From Streptomyces flaveolus (GTDB taxonomy: Bacteria; Actinomycetota; Actinomycetes; Streptomycetales; Streptomycetaceae): a DNA stretch of 64,000 nt. The notes under the pieces were generated by a model, which did no database searches, was not told where the DNA came from, and saw only the letters and a program-made list of their open reading frames with translations. A program made the position numbers and the translations under genes. The stretch lies in NCBI RefSeq assembly GCF_000716535.1, contig NZ_JNWV01000008.1, forward strand, positions 1 to 64,000, given 5' to 3'. This document shows, one piece after another, positions 42,031 to 50,555 of the stretch (its first letter is position 1; each line of letters opens with the position of its first letter).

Positions 42031-42789
42031 TCACGCGCCCATGGTCACGGACTTCGGGTCGAAGCCGAACGGCAGCTCCAGCCGGTGCGCCCGCATCAGT
42101 TCCTCGTCGGAGAGCAGCGCGCCGGTCGGGCCGTCCGCCACGATCACGCCGTCGCTGAGGACGAGGGAGCGCGGGCACAGCTCCAGGGCGTACGGCAGGT
42201 CGTGCGTGACCATGAGGACCGTGACGTCCAGGGAGCGCAGGATGTCGGCGAGTTCGCGGCGCGAGGCCGGGTCCAGGTTGGAGGACGGCTCGTCCAGGAC
42301 CAGGATCTCCGGCTCCATGGCGAGCACGGTGGCCACCGCGACCCGGCGGCGCTGCCCGAAGGAGAGGTGGTGCGGCGGCCGGTCGGCGAACTCCCGCATC
42401 CCGACCCGCTCCAGCGCGGTGTGCACCCGCTCCTCCAGAGCGGCCCCCTTGATCCCGGCGGCGGCCGGCCCGAACGCCACGTCCTCGCGCACGGTCGGCA
42501 TGAAGAGCTGGTCGTCCGGGTCCTGGAAGACGATGCCGACCTTCTGCCGGATCGCGGCCATGTGCTGCCGGGACACCGGAAGCCCGGCCACGGTCACCGT
42601 TCCGGTGCCGCCGCTCAGGATGCCGTTGAGGTGCAGCACCAGGGTCGTCTTGCCGGCGCCGTTCGGGCCGAGGAGGGCGACCCGCTCGCCGCGCGCGAGG
42701 GAGAAGTCCACGCCGAACAGGGCCTGGTGCCCGTCCGGGTAGGCGAAGGCGAGGCCGGAGACCTCCAGAGAAGCAGTCACAGGAATCAT
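42031..42789 (-). CDS. nikO: ECF transporter ATPase for nickel/cobalt
   Basis: A 252-residue ABC ATPase (CbiO/NikO type). Walker A GPNGAGKTT, Q-loop VFQDPDDQLF, signature LSFGQRRRVA (LSGGQ variant with Phe), Walker B ILVLDEPSSNLDP and the H-loop THD. It powers Ni2+/Co2+ uptake with the Q and MN proteins. ATG 42789 overlaps the upstream stop (TGATG). The nickel rather than cobalt choice comes from the Nur-like box and is inference; cbiO is an alternative symbol. Confidence 0.92.
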   Translation of the reverse strand: MIPVTASLEVSGLAFAYPDGHQALFGVDFSLARGERVALLGPNGAGKTTLVLHLNGILSGGTGTVTVAGLPVSRQHMAAIRQKVGIVFQDPDDQLFMPTVREDVAFGPAAAGIKGAALEERVHTALERVGMREFADRPPHHLSFGQRRRVAVATVLAMEPEILVLDEPSSNLDPASRRELADILRSLDVTVLMVTHDLPYALELCPRSLVLSDGVIVADGPTGALLSDEELMRAHRLELPFGFDPKSVTMGA

Positions 42790-43586
42790 CACAGCATCCA
42801 TCCCAGCAGGCAGACGACGAGGGCGGCGCAGGGCAGGCTGAGCGCGTGCCGCCATTGCGCGCCGGAGGCGGTCACCTCGTCGATGACCGGCATGGAACCG
42901 GCGTACCCCCGGCTCACCATGGCGAGGTGCACGCGCTCGCCGCGCTCGTAGGAACGGATGAACAGCGCGCCGGCGGACTTGGCGAGCACACCCCAGTGCC
43001 GCACGCCCTTCGCCTCGAAGCCGCGCGACTCACGGGCGATCCGCATCCGGCGCATCTCGTCGGTGATGACGTCGCCGTAGCGGATCATGAAGGAGGCGAT
43101 CTGCACGAGCAGCGGCGGCAGCTTCAGCCGTTGCAGCCCCAGCAGGAGTTCGCGCAGCTCGGTGGTGGCGGCCAGCAGCACGGAGGCGGCGACGCCCAGG
43201 GTGCCCTTGGCGAGCACGTTCCAGGCGCCCCACAGCCCGTTCACGCTCAGCGAGAGCCCCAGCACGTGCACCCGCTCGCCCTCCGCCACGAACGGCATGA
43301 GCACGGCGAACGCGACGAACGGCACCTCGATCAGCAACCGCCCGAGCAGGAACCGTGCGGGCACGCGCGCCTGGTACGCGACGACCGCGAGCAGCACGGC
43401 GTACACCGCGAACGCCCACATCGCCTCGCGCGGGGTGGACACGACGACCACCACGAACAGGAAAGCGGCGGCCAGCTTGGTGTGCGGCGGCAGTCCGTGC
43501 ACGGGCGAGTGCCCGTGCCGGTACAGCCGGTGCGCTCCCCCACGCTCGGCTGCGCTCGCGCGGGAGGTACCCCCATCCGCCCCCAC
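42789..43586 (-). CDS. nikQ: ECF transporter T-component (CbiQ/NikQ)
   Basis: A 265-residue membrane coupling protein with five or six helices. The two cytoplasmic coupling motifs RMRIARESRGF and AMVSRGYAG (A-R-G type) contact the ATPase. The first 20 residues are coded by a Streptomyces dispersed repeat (43535-43576), so the native start may lie at a later Val/Met, such as the stretch around LYRHGHSPVHG. GTG 43586 lies one base from the upstream stop. Confidence 0.88.
   Translation of the reverse strand: MGADGGTSRASAAERGGAHRLYRHGHSPVHGLPPHTKLAAAFLFVVVVVSTPREAMWAFAVYAVLLAVVAYQARVPARFLLGRLLIEVPFVAFAVLMPFVAEGERVHVLGLSLSVNGLWGAWNVLAKGTLGVAASVLLAATTELRELLLGLQRLKLPPLLVQIASFMIRYGDVITDEMRRMRIARESRGFEAKGVRHWGVLAKSAGALFIRSYERGERVHLAMVSRGYAGSMPVIDEVTASGAQWRHALSLPCAALVVCLLGWML
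43535..43576. repeat. Streptomyces dispersed repeat in the nikQ 5' end
   Basis: The sequence beginning ctcccccacgctcgg and ending gggaggtaccccc is, from memory, a very common short interspersed element in Streptomyces intergenic DNA. It has partial inverted symmetry (ctccc ... gggag). Here it is in the coding frame of nikQ. Confidence 0.6.
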
Positions 43587-43587
43587 G

Positions 43588-44631
43588 TCAGACGCCGGTG
43601 TTCACGGGAGAGACGTCGTCCGCGCGTCGCCTGCGCAGCGCCCAGAACACCGCGCTGCCCGCGACGACCGTGACGCCGACGCCGATCACGCCCGCGAGGC
43701 CGCCGGACAGCCGGGCGTCGGAGACGTCCTTGACGCCGTAGTCGGCGAGCGGCGAGTCGGACGTGGCGTGCTCCTTGGTCTTCTTGTCGATCCCCTGGTC
43801 GTGCGCGACCTTCTCCAGGCCGTCGGGGTTCGCGGAGGCGTAGAAGCTGACGAAGCCGGCGAGGACGAGGGAGGTGACGAGGCCGGTCACCCACAGCGTG
43901 CGGCGCGAGGTGCGCGCCGCCACGGGCGCCGTGGGAGCGGGCGCGTCCACCAGCGCGCCGTTCACGCGCAACTGGAGCCGCTGCCGCAGGCCGCGCGCGC
44001 CGTACACCAGGTCCGGGCGTACGGCGACGACCGCGCCGACCGTCAGCGCGGTGATGAACGCCTCGCCGACGCCGATCAGCACATGGACACCGATCATGGC
44101 GGTGGCGACCTTGCCGATGGAGACATCGGTGGTGCCGCCGATCGCGTAGAGCAGGGTGAAGGCGACCGCGGCGGCCGGCACGGACACCAGCGCGGCGACG
44201 AAGGAGGCCACGGTCACCGAGCGCCGCTTGCGGGGCAGCACGGCGAGCAGGCCGCGGAAGACGGCGTAGGAGACGACCGTCGTGACGATCGCCATGTCGG
44301 TGATGTTCACGCCGAGCGCGGTCAGCCCGCCGTCGGCGAACAGCACGCCCTGCATGAGCAGCACGACCGATACGCACAGGACGGCTGTGTACGGGCCGAC
44401 GAGTATCGCGGCCAGGGCTCCGCCCAGGAGGTGACCGCTGGTCCCGGCGGCGACCGGGAAGTTGAGCATCTGCACGGCGAAGATGAACGCCGCCACCAGG
44501 CCGGCCAGCGGGGCCGTCCGCTCGTCGAGTTCGCGGCGGGCGCCGCGCAGGCTCACCGCGAGGGCGCCGGCGGCGACCACTCCGGTGACCGCGGAGGTCG
44601 GGGCGTCGATGAATCCGTCAGGTACATGCAC
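43588..44631 (-). CDS. nikMN: ECF transporter substrate subunit, fused CbiM-CbiN type
   Basis: A 347-residue membrane protein. The M part starts MHVPDGFID; the mature N-terminus and His2 bind the metal in this family. It continues with about seven helices, including NFPVAAGTSGHLLGGALA. The N part (about 240-335) has two helices around a loop with SPLADYGVKDVSDARLSG. M and N are separate genes in many bacteria. It heads the MN-Q-O operon. A Nur-box-like site lies 21 bases upstream. Confidence 0.9.
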   Translation of the reverse strand: MHVPDGFIDAPTSAVTGVVAAGALAVSLRGARRELDERTAPLAGLVAAFIFAVQMLNFPVAAGTSGHLLGGALAAILVGPYTAVLCVSVVLLMQGVLFADGGLTALGVNITDMAIVTTVVSYAVFRGLLAVLPRKRRSVTVASFVAALVSVPAAAVAFTLLYAIGGTTDVSIGKVATAMIGVHVLIGVGEAFITALTVGAVVAVRPDLVYGARGLRQRLQLRVNGALVDAPAPTAPVAARTSRRTLWVTGLVTSLVLAGFVSFYASANPDGLEKVAHDQGIDKKTKEHATSDSPLADYGVKDVSDARLSGGLAGVIGVGVTVVAGSAVFWALRRRRADDVSPVNTGV

Positions 44632-44651
44632 CGTACGATTTTAGGCCCTTG

Positions 44652-44668
44652 TTGCGAACCCTTTGCAA
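44652..44668 (-). promoter_or_regulatory. Nur-box-like site (nickel uptake regulator)
   Basis: TTGCGA-ACCCT-TTGCAA matches the Streptomyces Nur box TTGCAA-N5-TTGCAA with one mismatch and exact spacing. It lies 21 bases upstream of the nikMN start, a place suited to repression when nickel is plentiful. Confidence 0.7.
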
Positions 44669-44779
44669 GAGAGACCGAGTCTCGTCTCTCACGAGGCGCG
44701 AACCGGAAAATATGCGACTCTTGAGGGAAAGCGGATGCAGAGCTTTCGGATAGGTCACGGTGCGTGAGAGGGCGGTCCG

Positions 44780-45118
44780 ATGTCTGTAGTCGAACAGTAC
44801 GCGCGCGCTCATATCGTCACGGACGAGGAAGACCCCGGGGCCGTACCCGTCGTGTTGCGGTACGACCCCGAGGCCGATCCACGCTCGGTCCGGGTCGGCC
44901 TTCCCGGACCGCACGAGTGGACCTTCTCCCGCGCCCTCCTCGAACGCGGACTGCGGGCGCCCGCCGAGAGCGGCGACGTCCGGGTCTGGCCCTGCGGGCG
45001 CGTCCAGGCGGTGGTCGAGTTCCACACCGACGACGGGGTCGAAGTGGTGCAGTTCGAGTCGAAGACGCTGGTGCGGTTCCTGCGCCGCACCTACACCGTC
45101 GAGCCCGTACGCGGCTGA
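44780..45118 (+). CDS. ssgE: SsgA-like protein (SALP), SsgE type
   Basis: A 112-residue sporulation-specific SsgA-like protein. The family core is seen: VPVVLRYDPEADPRSVRVGL, WTFSRALLERGL and QFESKTLVRFLRRTYTVEP. SALPs guide peptidoglycan assembly and septum placement; SsgE is linked to spore maturation and separation. I assign SsgE by length and by its place beside two PBP genes and pmt as in S. coelicolor. The start is ATG with a purine-rich GAGAGGG upstream. Divergent from the nikMNQO operon. Confidence 0.85.
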   Translation: MSVVEQYARAHIVTDEEDPGAVPVVLRYDPEADPRSVRVGLPGPHEWTFSRALLERGLRAPAESGDVRVWPCGRVQAVVEFHTDDGVEVVQFESKTLVRFLRRTYTVEPVRG

Positions 45119-45129
45119 GCCGTACGACG

Positions 45130-45148
45130 CCGGGCCCCGCGGGGCCGG
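45130..45148. terminator. Hairpin between ssgE and the PBP gene
   Basis: ggcccc-gc-ggggcc core plus outer pairing, directly against the PBP stop codon and 12 bases from the ssgE stop. Serves both convergent genes. Confidence 0.55.
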
Positions 45149-46810
45149 TCAGCTCCCGAGCTTCAGCAGCTTCGCCACGATCGGGCCGGCCGTGTCTCCG
45201 CCGTGCCCGCCCGCCTGGACCACGCCGGCCGCGGCGAGGTCGCCCCGGTACGCGGTGAACCAGCCGTTCGGCTTCTTCTGCCCGTCGACCTCCGCGGAGC
45301 CGGTCTTCGCGCCGTAGTCCGGGCCGAGCCCCGACATCGCCTCGGCGGCGGTGCCGTACGCGGCCGTGTACCGCATCAGCTCCCGGAGCTGGGACAGCGT
45401 CTTCGCCGACAGGGTGCGGGAGGCGGTGGCCAGCGTGCGGTGGTCCACGGACGGCGAGACCAGGTACGGCTGGTGGAAGGTGCCCGACTTCACGGTCGCC
45501 GCCACGGAGGCCATGTTCAGCGGGTTCATGCGCACCCCGCCCTGTCCGATCAGCGAGGCCGCCATCTGCGCCGCCGACTGCACCGGCACGGAGCCGTCGA
45601 AGGTGGGCACGCCGATCGCCCAGTTGTTCATGGACAGCCCGAAGACCTGCTGGGCCTGCTTGGTCAGGTCGTCGTTCTTCAGCTTCTTCGCCTGGCTGAT
45701 GAAGGCGGTGTTGCAGGACCGGGCGAAGCTCGCCTTGAAGGTGCCGCCCTTGATCTCGAAGTCGTCGTCGTTGTGGAACTTCCAGCCGCCGTAGGTGAAC
45801 GTCTTGGGGCAGGGGTGCGGCTTGTCCACCGACGCCAGGCCCTTGTCGAGCAGCAGCGACGAGGTGATGACCTTCATCGTGGAGCCGGGTGCCAGGGAGC
45901 CCTGGAAGGCGGTGTTGAAACCGTGGCCGCTGTTGGCGACCGCGAGGATCTCACCCGTCGAGGGCCGCAGCGCGACCACCGAGGCACGCTCGCGCCCCTC
46001 GACCTGCTGCTCGGCGGCGGCCTGGAGGGTGGGGCTGAGCGTCGTCCGCACGGTGCCCGGAGTGCCCTTGCTCAGCTCGACCAGCGTCTTGTCGGAGAGC
46101 TTGGCCTCCTTGGCCGCCTTGCCGCGCACCACGCGCAGCTCGACGCCCGCCGTGCCGCCCGCCTTCTTGCCGTACTTCTCCCGCAGCCCGTCCAGCACCG
46201 TGCCCAGGGAGGGGTACTCGGCGGTCGTGATCTCGCCGCCGTCGCGGTCCAGCGCCTTGACCGGCGGCGTACCGGACTCGCCGGTCACGAGCGTGTCGCC
46301 GTCCCGCAGCTCCGGGTGGACCACGGCGGAGTGCCAGTCGACCAGCGGCTTGCCGTCACTCGCCCGGCGTACCACGGTGAGCGAACTGCTGTACGCCAGC
46401 GGCTTGCTGAGGCCCCGGTAGGCCACCGTGGCCTTCACGGAGAACGGCACCTCGGCGCCCTTCGCCGTCCCCGGCGTGAGCGTGACGTCCTTCAGGTGGG
46501 CGTCCTTGGTGTAACCGGTGAGGACCTTCCCGGCGGCGGCGGGGTCGTCGGTGGCGTCCGCCGCCCGGTCGTTCCTGCCCTGCTGCCAGGCGGTCAGGAA
46601 ACGGGTGGAGGCCGTGCGGATCTCGGTCGCGGTGAGCGGGCCCGTCTTGACGGTCCTGTGGCCGGCGGTGGCGGACCGCTCGTCGGCTGCGGCCCCGCCG
46701 TACAGCGCGTAGACGCCGAACCCGGCACCGCCGACCACCACGGCGATCATCCCGCCGAGCACGGCGGGTCGGGTCTTGCGTCGCTCGGCGACGCGCCTTC
46801 TCTTGCCCAC
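45149..46810 (-). CDS. Class B penicillin-binding protein with MecA-N (NTF2-like) domain
   Basis: A 553-residue D,D-transpeptidase. N-terminal basic stretch and membrane helix (about 18-38), NTF2-like MecA-N domain (about 58-170), dimerisation region, then the transpeptidase domain with STMK (Ser310-Lys313), SCN (365-367) and KTG (502-504), all intact. It cross-links peptidoglycan outside the membrane. GTG start. It is a close paralogue of the gene just upstream, giving a tandem pair, next to ssgE. Confidence 0.93.
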   Translation of the reverse strand: MGKRRRVAERRKTRPAVLGGMIAVVVGGAGFGVYALYGGAAADERSATAGHRTVKTGPLTATEIRTASTRFLTAWQQGRNDRAADATDDPAAAGKVLTGYTKDAHLKDVTLTPGTAKGAEVPFSVKATVAYRGLSKPLAYSSSLTVVRRASDGKPLVDWHSAVVHPELRDGDTLVTGESGTPPVKALDRDGGEITTAEYPSLGTVLDGLREKYGKKAGGTAGVELRVVRGKAAKEAKLSDKTLVELSKGTPGTVRTTLSPTLQAAAEQQVEGRERASVVALRPSTGEILAVANSGHGFNTAFQGSLAPGSTMKVITSSLLLDKGLASVDKPHPCPKTFTYGGWKFHNDDDFEIKGGTFKASFARSCNTAFISQAKKLKNDDLTKQAQQVFGLSMNNWAIGVPTFDGSVPVQSAAQMAASLIGQGGVRMNPLNMASVAATVKSGTFHQPYLVSPSVDHRTLATASRTLSAKTLSQLRELMRYTAAYGTAAEAMSGLGPDYGAKTGSAEVDGQKKPNGWFTAYRGDLAAAGVVQAGGHGGDTAGPIVAKLLKLGS

Positions 46811-46906
46811 AGCCTCAGTTCCTCCGCACCTTTCCCAGGGTCCCCGCAGCCCTCACATTCCCCAACGACGGCAAACACCTTAAAGTCCCCGCCCCACCGG
46901 GTGACG

Positions 46907-48541
46907 TCAGCCCGCGTTCCGTAGCACGCTTGCGACAATCGGTCCGGCGGCGTCGATGCCGTGCCCGCCGTCCTGGACCATGGCCGCCGCGGCGACGTCG
47001 TCGCGGTAGCCGGTGAACCAGCTGTCCGACCTGGCCTCCCCGTCGACCTCCGCGGAGCCGGTCTTCGCGCCGATGTCCCCGCTCATCCGGGCCATCACGC
47101 CGGCCGCGGTGCCGCTGCGCGCGGTGCGGTTCATCATGGCGCGCAGTTGCTGGGACGTGGCCGACGACAGCCCGCGCGCGCGTGCCGGTTCGCGGTCGTC
47201 CAGCTTCAGCGGCACGATCAGGGGCTGGCGGAAGGTGCCGGTCTTCGCGGTGGCCGTCACGGACGCCATGTTCAGCGGGCTCATCTGGACCTGGCCTTGG
47301 CCGATCAGGTTGGCCGCGGTGTCCGGGCCGCCGGAGGCGGGCACCCGGCCGTCGAACGTGGGCACGCCGACCTGCCAGTTGTTCCGCCCGAGCCCGAACC
47401 GCTCCTCGGCCTCCCGGGTGAGGGAGTCGACCTTCACCTCGTCCGCGTACTTCACGAACGCCGTGTTGCAGGAGCGGGCGAAGCTGTCGGCGAGGGTGGC
47501 GTGCTCGTCCGGCACCAGGCCCTCGAGGTTCTGGAAGGTCTGGCTCTGCCAGACGGCCGACGGCGGACAGGGTGCCGGTCCGTTCGCCGTGGTGAGGCCG
47601 TTGTCGATGAGGGCGGCCGCGCTGATGACCTTCATGGTGGAGCCGGGGGCGCGTTCGCCGAGGAGGGCCGCGTCGAAGCCGTCGTCGCGGTTGTTGGCGA
47701 CCGCGAGTATCTCGCCGGTGCTCGGCTTGACGGCCACGACGGAGGAGTCGGGGTACTTCAGCACGGCCTTCTCGGCCGCCGCCTGGGCGCTCGCGCTGAG
47801 CGTCGTGGGTAGCCTGCCGGGCTTGCCCTTGGCGAGGGTGAGCAGCGGGGTGTCCGCGGGCTGGCTGCCGTCCGCCCCCGCCTGGTGGCGGATCACGAGT
47901 TCCACCCCGGGCCGGCCGCCGGTCTTGTCGCCGTACCGTCGGCGCAGCTCGTCCAGGATCGGGCCGAGGGACGGGTACGTCACCCGGGTGAGCACCTTGC
48001 CGTCGCGGTCCACGGCCTCGATCTCCGGGGCGGCCGAGTCGCCGGTGGTGAGCGTGTCCCCCTTGCGCAGGCGCGGGTGAACGACCGAGGGCTGCCAGTC
48101 GACCAGCGCGCGGTGCGAGGTCTCGCCGCGTACGACGGTCAGCTCGCTGCGGTAGGAGAGCGGCCGGGAGACGCCTGCGTACGACACCGTCGCCTTCACC
48201 GTGAACGGCACCGTGTCGCCGGTGGCCCGGCCGGGCGTGATCCGCGTCTTGCCGATGTGCGCGGTGCCGCCGTAGGCCGACAGCAGCTCCTGGGCCGCCT
48301 CCGGGAAGTTCGTGTACGACGCCGCAGCCGCCGCGTCGCCCTTCTCCCAGGCGGTGAAGAACGCGCCGGTCGTCTCCTTCACCTCGGAGTCGCTGGGCGG
48401 ACCGGTCCGCACGGCCGCCGAGCCCCCTGGGCCGCCGTCGCCGTTCAGCGCGGACGCGACGTTGTAGAGCCCGTACCCGGCACCGCCGAGCAGCGTGACG
48501 CACACGCAGCCGACGACGGCCGCCTTGACCCCGTTGCGCAT
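46907..48541 (-). CDS. Class B penicillin-binding protein, tandem paralogue
   Basis: A 544-residue D,D-transpeptidase with the same plan as its neighbour: membrane helix (about 5-27), NTF2-like domain (about 50-160), transpeptidase with STMK (Ser301-Lys304), SCN (357-359) and KTG (493-495). Conserved blocks such as STGEILAVAN and NNWxxGVPTFDG are shared with the paralogue. ATG 48541 is chosen because GAAGG lies about 10 bases upstream; ATG 48550 would sit on the ribosome site. A TTGAACATGTTCAA palindrome lies 28 bases upstream. Confidence 0.93.
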   Translation of the reverse strand: MRNGVKAAVVGCVCVTLLGGAGYGLYNVASALNGDGGPGGSAAVRTGPPSDSEVKETTGAFFTAWEKGDAAAAASYTNFPEAAQELLSAYGGTAHIGKTRITPGRATGDTVPFTVKATVSYAGVSRPLSYRSELTVVRGETSHRALVDWQPSVVHPRLRKGDTLTTGDSAAPEIEAVDRDGKVLTRVTYPSLGPILDELRRRYGDKTGGRPGVELVIRHQAGADGSQPADTPLLTLAKGKPGRLPTTLSASAQAAAEKAVLKYPDSSVVAVKPSTGEILAVANNRDDGFDAALLGERAPGSTMKVISAAALIDNGLTTANGPAPCPPSAVWQSQTFQNLEGLVPDEHATLADSFARSCNTAFVKYADEVKVDSLTREAEERFGLGRNNWQVGVPTFDGRVPASGGPDTAANLIGQGQVQMSPLNMASVTATAKTGTFRQPLIVPLKLDDREPARARGLSSATSQQLRAMMNRTARSGTAAGVMARMSGDIGAKTGSAEVDGEARSDSWFTGYRDDVAAAAMVQDGGHGIDAAGPIVASVLRNAG

Positions 48542-48568
48542 GGCGCGCATCCCTTCCCGTTCAGCCTG

Positions 48569-48582
48569 TTGAACATGTTCAA
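48569..48582. promoter_or_regulatory. 14-bp palindrome TTGAACATGTTCAA upstream of the PBP gene
   Basis: Perfect 14-base palindrome, flanked further out by cctg/cagg, in the 107 bases between pmt and the PBP gene. Its spacing (GAAC-AT-GTTC) is not that of a LexA box (GAAC-N4-GTTC). A repressor operator for the PBP pair is plausible. Confidence 0.4.
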
Positions 48583-48648
48583 AACAGGTCGTGGGGGCAC
48601 TGTAAGCGGTTGCGCCGCCCCTGCGACAGCAGTTGTCGAAACCGTGAC

Positions 48649-50406
48649 TCAGACCCAGGTGTCCAGCCACATCCGCGACCGCCACGAGTCGATCGGGATG
48701 GCCTGGCCCGTGTAGAGGGGCCAGAAGTAGATGAAGTTCCAGGCGATCAGGAGGACCAGGACGCCCGCCGCCGAGGCGCCGATCACGCGGCGGGTGTCGG
48801 TGGAGCCCCGTGGGCCGACGATCGCGCCGATCATCATCGCCACCGCCAGACACAGGAACGGCAGGAAGACGACCGCGTAGAAGAGGAAGATCGTCCGCTC
48901 CTGGTAGTGGAACCACGGCAGGTACCCGGCCGCGATGCCGCAGGCGATGGCCCCGGCCCGCCAGTCGCGGCGGAACGCCCACCGCCACAGCACGTAGAGG
49001 ATCGCGAAGCAGGCCGCCCACCACAGCAGCGGCGTGCCGATCGCCAGCACCTCCCGGGCGCACTTCTGGCCCGCGTCCACCGGGCAGCCGTCGGAGCCGG
49101 GGGAGGGGGACTCGTAGAAGTACGACACCGGGCGGCCCAGCACGATCCAGCTCCACGGGTTGGACTGGTAGGTGTGCGGCTGGTCCAGGTGGACGTGGAA
49201 GTTGTACACCTCGTGCTCGTAGTGCCACAGGCTGCGCAGCCAGTCCGGCAGGAACGACCAGGTGCCGCCCTTGCCGTCGGTGGCCGCCCAGTTGCGGTAG
49301 TAGCCGCCCGTGCCGTCGGCCGGGGAGAGGATCCAGCCGGTCCAGGAGGCCAGGTAGACCACCAGCGCCACCGGGATCGTCGCCACGAAGGCGGCACCGG
49401 TGTCGTACTTGAGGACGGCGAGGTACGGGTGACGCGCGCCCGCCACCTTGCGGGTGCCGACGTCCCACAGCACCGTCATCACGCAGAAGGCGGCCAGGAC
49501 GTACAGGCCGTTCCACTTCGTGCCCACGGCCAGGCCCAGCATCACCCCGGCCGTCCAGCGCCACGGGCGCCACCCGAAGCGGAAGGCGTCGGCGACCCGC
49601 GCGTCGGGCCGTACCCGTCCGTCCGGTCCGGCCGGCAGGGCGGCGGCCAGTCTCTCCCTGGCCCGGTCCCGGTCGACGACCAGGCAGCCGAACGCGGCCA
49701 CCACGAAGAACATGAGCACGCCGTCGAGCAGCGAGGTCCGGCTCATCACGAAGTGCAGGCCGTCCACGGCCATCAGCGCGCCCGCCAGACAGCCCAGGAA
49801 GGTCGAGCGGAACATCCGGCGGCCGATCCGGCACAGCAGCAGGACGGAGAGCGTGCCGAGCAGCGCCGTCATGAACCGCCAGCCGAACGGGTCGAACCCG
49901 AAGACCAGTTCGCCCAGGCCGATGACGTACTTGCCGACCGGCGGGTGCACCACGTACGCCGGGTCCGTCGGGATCGCCAGATGCCCGTTCTGCTGGAGGA
50001 CCATGTCGTTGGCGGTCTTGCCGTACCGGTCCCAGCTCACCTCGAAGCCGCGGTGGACGAGCGCCCACGCGTCCTTCGCGTAGTACGTCTCGTCGAATAT
50101 CACCGCGCGCGGGCTGCCCAGGTTCCAGAACCGCATGACGCCCGCCATCAGCGTCACCAGCAGCGGCCCGCCCCAGCCCGACCAGCGCGTGAGCCGCTCG
50201 GCGAGCAGCGGCGGCACGCCGAGCCCCCGCCACAGCCGGGGGCTGGGCTCGGCGTACGGCGGCACCAGCCGGTCGCGCACGTCGCCCGAGGGCGCGTCCG
50301 TGGCCGGCGCGTACCCGAATCGGCGCAGCCGGCGCTGCCACGACGGCCGGCGGTCGTGCGGTGCCTGGTCCTGCCGGAGGTCCATGGAGGACGCGGTACT
50401 GGTCAC
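48649..50406 (-). CDS. pmt: Protein O-mannosyltransferase (GT39)
   Basis: A 585-residue polytopic membrane enzyme that moves mannose from polyprenyl phosphate mannose to exported proteins. Seen are the catalytic FDETYYAKDAW (Asp-Glu pair) in the first external loop, YVVHPPVGKY, and C-terminal helices with LPWFHYQERTIFLFYAVVFLP-type segments. In S. coelicolor Pmt is needed for phiC31 infection and normal envelope antibiotic resistance. GTG 50406 start. Divergent from rsmI across 149 bases. Confidence 0.95.
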   Translation of the reverse strand: MTSTASSMDLRQDQAPHDRRPSWQRRLRRFGYAPATDAPSGDVRDRLVPPYAEPSPRLWRGLGVPPLLAERLTRWSGWGGPLLVTLMAGVMRFWNLGSPRAVIFDETYYAKDAWALVHRGFEVSWDRYGKTANDMVLQQNGHLAIPTDPAYVVHPPVGKYVIGLGELVFGFDPFGWRFMTALLGTLSVLLLCRIGRRMFRSTFLGCLAGALMAVDGLHFVMSRTSLLDGVLMFFVVAAFGCLVVDRDRARERLAAALPAGPDGRVRPDARVADAFRFGWRPWRWTAGVMLGLAVGTKWNGLYVLAAFCVMTVLWDVGTRKVAGARHPYLAVLKYDTGAAFVATIPVALVVYLASWTGWILSPADGTGGYYRNWAATDGKGGTWSFLPDWLRSLWHYEHEVYNFHVHLDQPHTYQSNPWSWIVLGRPVSYFYESPSPGSDGCPVDAGQKCAREVLAIGTPLLWWAACFAILYVLWRWAFRRDWRAGAIACGIAAGYLPWFHYQERTIFLFYAVVFLPFLCLAVAMMIGAIVGPRGSTDTRRVIGASAAGVLVLLIAWNFIYFWPLYTGQAIPIDSWRSRMWLDTWV

Positions 50407-50555
50407 CGCGCCATCGTAGGGAAACGTCCTGTGCGAGTCCCGCGCATGTGCGGTACCGGTCAGGACACGGTCGGGTTCGCCCCGCCCGCGGCTTTGCCCG
50501 GAACCGGCGCCGGATCCCGGGGAGGCACCCCCGGATCTCCTGGGAGGATGGGGGG

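Noticed and set aside
44671..44690. gagac/gtctc inverted repeat near the Nur-like box
   Set aside because: Short and explained as local purine/pyrimidine symmetry in the leader; no known operator resembles it.
48571..48580. GAACATGTTC as a LexA (SOS) box
   Set aside because: LexA sites need four bases between GAAC and GTTC; here there are two.
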